A DNA stretch of 8,917 bases, taken from NCBI GenBank assembly GCA_965369375.1, contig CBDUQN010000109.1:1-8917 (forward strand). The letters run 5' to 3'. The notes under the pieces are model-generated. The model saw nothing but the letters and a program-made list of their open reading frames with translations. It searched no databases and was not told the origin of the DNA. Made by a program: the position numbers and the translations under genes. How positions within the stretch are numbered: the stretch's first letter is position 1; each line of letters opens with the position of its first letter. Shown one piece after another: positions 7,578 to 8,917 of this stretch. This DNA comes from CBDUQN01 sp965369375. Lineage in GTDB: Bacteria > Krumholzibacteriota > Krumholzibacteriia > Krumholzibacteriales > Krumholzibacteriaceae.

Positions 7578-7625
7578 CTCAGGGGGGTGTTACCTTGATC
7601 GATGTCACAAGAGCTGGTAGCAATT

Positions 7626-8858
7626 TCAGTTAATTCTCTCTTTTATTTTAACACCTGGAAGCCGATCGGTCAATTTCAAAACTCCGTATTTTCTGCAAAT
7701 CGCGAGCACGCGCCCAATCTCTATCGCTTTCTCACACCTGCCATCCACTCCGCAGACCGTCTCGGCTCTGAGAATCGAATTGTATACTGCCTCTTCGGTC
7801 GCTTCCTGAACGGCCAGAAACAGGGGTGTCAATGAGCTCCCAACGAGTCTCTTCGCAGATGCACGCGCCACCTGCTCTCCCATCACGACTCTGAGATCTT
7901 CGCAGGTGGTGAATGCAATGGCATAGTCCCCACTCCCGTTCGAATAGACCGCTCCCGTCCGTGCAAGGGCGTATATAGCCCTTTTCGCCATCCTCTCGAG
8001 GTTCTTTGCGTCGACGGGCGCATCCGTCGCTACTACGATCATACAGCTTCCCTCCTCGACCATATCAGAAAGATAATGTATTCCGAGTTCTCTGCCAACA
8101 GGGGCGCCATTGATCTGGAGTATCCCGCCATAATTCGTCTGAACGAGAACACCGACGGTGTACGGCTCGGGCTCTGCCGGCGTGAGGCGAGACGAGGTGC
8201 CGATTCCGCCCTTGAAGCCGAGACACCGAGTTCCCCGTCCAGCGCCTACCGAGCCCTCCGGCACCGCCCCCCCCTTCGCATCACGGAGAGCGGCAATCAC
8301 ATTGTCTTTCGTAAGGGGGCGTTTCCGGATGTTATTGATTCGTCCGTCGTTCGTTTCTCCGACGATCGAGTTGACCGAGCGGACATCTTCATTGCCGGGC
8401 AATTCCAGCGTGTATTCCGTGAGCGCGACGACAGCTTCGGGAACGTTCAGCGTTGATGTAAGCGCAATGGGGGTCTCGATCGTGCCGAGCTCGCGGACCT
8501 GGCTCAGCCCGGCGGCCTTTCCGAAGCCGTTGCCGACAAAAACCGCCCCCGGCACCTTCTCCCTGTAGATATTCCCGCCGTGAGGAATGACGACGGTGAC
8601 TCCAGTTCGAACATCATCGTCGATATCCACGGTGCAGTGCCCGACGGTAACGCCGGGCACATCCGTGATAGCGTTCAGTCTTCCTGTCGGCAGAATCCCG
8701 ACTTCTATGCCGATTTCCCGTGCCCGCGGACGGTCCTCTTTTCCTCTATCGGCACTGCCTCGATATCCGCCGGCTTCAATGGATGCGTGCCAGAGCACCG
8801 CGCAGGCCGCCACGGCAACGAGCAGGGCTGCCGCTATACGAGCATTATTAGTTCTCAT
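7626..8858 (-). CDS. Exported P1-family peptidase (DmpA/BapA-type, self-processing)
   Basis: Ntn-fold peptidase related to L-aminopeptidase D-Ala-esterase/amidase DmpA and beta-peptidyl aminopeptidase BapA, which cut N-terminal residues from peptides. It has 410 residues; the catalytic domain starts at about RAREIGIEVG (45-54), so some 40 extra N-terminal residues act as export signal and linker. The hydrophobic stretch 8-22 includes VAAC (16-19), a possible lipobox, so it is either a lipoprotein or a secreted or anchored protein. Family motifs: LNAITDVPGVTVGH (61-74), VGETNDGRINNIR (166-178), GSVGAGRGTRCLGFKGGIGT (202-221), VGVLVQTNYGG (235-245) and NGSGDYAIAF (307-316). Self-cleavage is expected at Gly270-Ser271 (EEGSCMIVVATDAP), making Ser271 the nucleophile. 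No clear Shine-Dalgarno precedes ATG 8858, and the frame stays open to the window edge, so the start could lie further upstream. The barrel-protease gene follows 62 bases downstream on the same strand. Natural substrate unknown. Confidence 0.9.
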   Translation of the reverse strand: MRTNNARIAAALLVAVAACAVLWHASIEAGGYRGSADRGKEDRPRAREIGIEVGILPTGRLNAITDVPGVTVGHCTVDIDDDVRTGVTVVIPHGGNIYREKVPGAVFVGNGFGKAAGLSQVRELGTIETPIALTSTLNVPEAVVALTEYTLELPGNEDVRSVNSIVGETNDGRINNIRKRPLTKDNVIAALRDAKGGAVPEGSVGAGRGTRCLGFKGGIGTSSRLTPAEPEPYTVGVLVQTNYGGILQINGAPVGRELGIHYLSDMVEEGSCMIVVATDAPVDAKNLERMAKRAIYALARTGAVYSNGSGDYAIAFTTCEDLRVVMGEQVARASAKRLVGSSLTPLFLAVQEATEEAVYNSILRAETVCGVDGRCEKAIEIGRVLAICRKYGVLKLTDRLPGVKIKERIN

Positions 8859-8917
8859 AAATCTATCGAACCGTCTCGTTCCAATCAGCGCGGTCTTATA
8901 TCTTTCAGATAGCGATA

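Noticed and set aside
7588..7605. CRP-like half site (TGTGA-N6-TCAAG on the minus strand) upstream of the barrel-protease gene
   Set aside because: Only the left half matches; the right half is poor, and there is no sign that this lineage uses such a regulator.
6847..7620. Plus-strand open frame of 257 codons opposite the barrel-protease gene
   Set aside because: It lies wholly antisense to the metallopeptidase domain with its HEFTH and WFAEG motifs; the plus-strand product shows no recognisable domain and is Arg-rich, as antisense shadows often are.
1..8917. CRISPR array, tRNA, rRNA, insertion sequence or phage signal
   Set aside because: No regularly spaced repeats, no tRNA-like cloverleaf noticed, no transposase or phage protein; genes fill nearly all of the window.

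Overview
The window is a dense, roughly 50-55% GC stretch of a diderm (Gram-negative-type) bacterium. The cell type is inferred from a C-terminal outer-membrane beta-barrel of Omp85 style, several export signals and a periplasmic-type metal-binding protein. Genus or phylum cannot be read from the sequence. A tandem two-domain ThyX and a peptidase/propeller/barrel fusion would fit deltaproteobacteria-like or uncultured FCB-like lineages, but that is a loose inference.

Left side, plus strand (1-2438): a zinc-type (ZnuABC-like, possibly Mn/Fe) ABC importer operon, in the order solute-binding protein (its start lies beyond the left edge), ATPase, permease. The ATPase and permease overlap by an ATGA junction. 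No regulator or operator is visible because the operon start is outside the window.

Right side, minus strand (8858 down to 2446): four co-oriented genes separated by only 51-72 bases. In transcription order they are an exported P1-family (DmpA/BapA-type) self-processing peptidase; a 1015-residue envelope protein joining a gluzincin metallopeptidase domain, a TolB/PD40-like propeller and an Omp85-type barrel; a 468-residue tandem-duplicated ThyX (flavin-dependent thymidylate synthase family); and a small nitroreductase-family flavoprotein. The nitroreductase gene converges on the permease gene with only 7 bases between the stop codons.

Two proteins stand out. In the ThyX-like protein each half has lost a different set of catalytic or substrate-binding residues, so a working site could only be made by combining the halves. 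The protease/propeller/barrel protein looks like an outer-membrane-anchored zinc protease with a built-in propeller. It sits directly downstream of another exported peptidase, which suggests, without proof, a small envelope proteolysis module. I see no RNA genes, mobile elements, CRISPR arrays or gene-free stretches over 300 bases.
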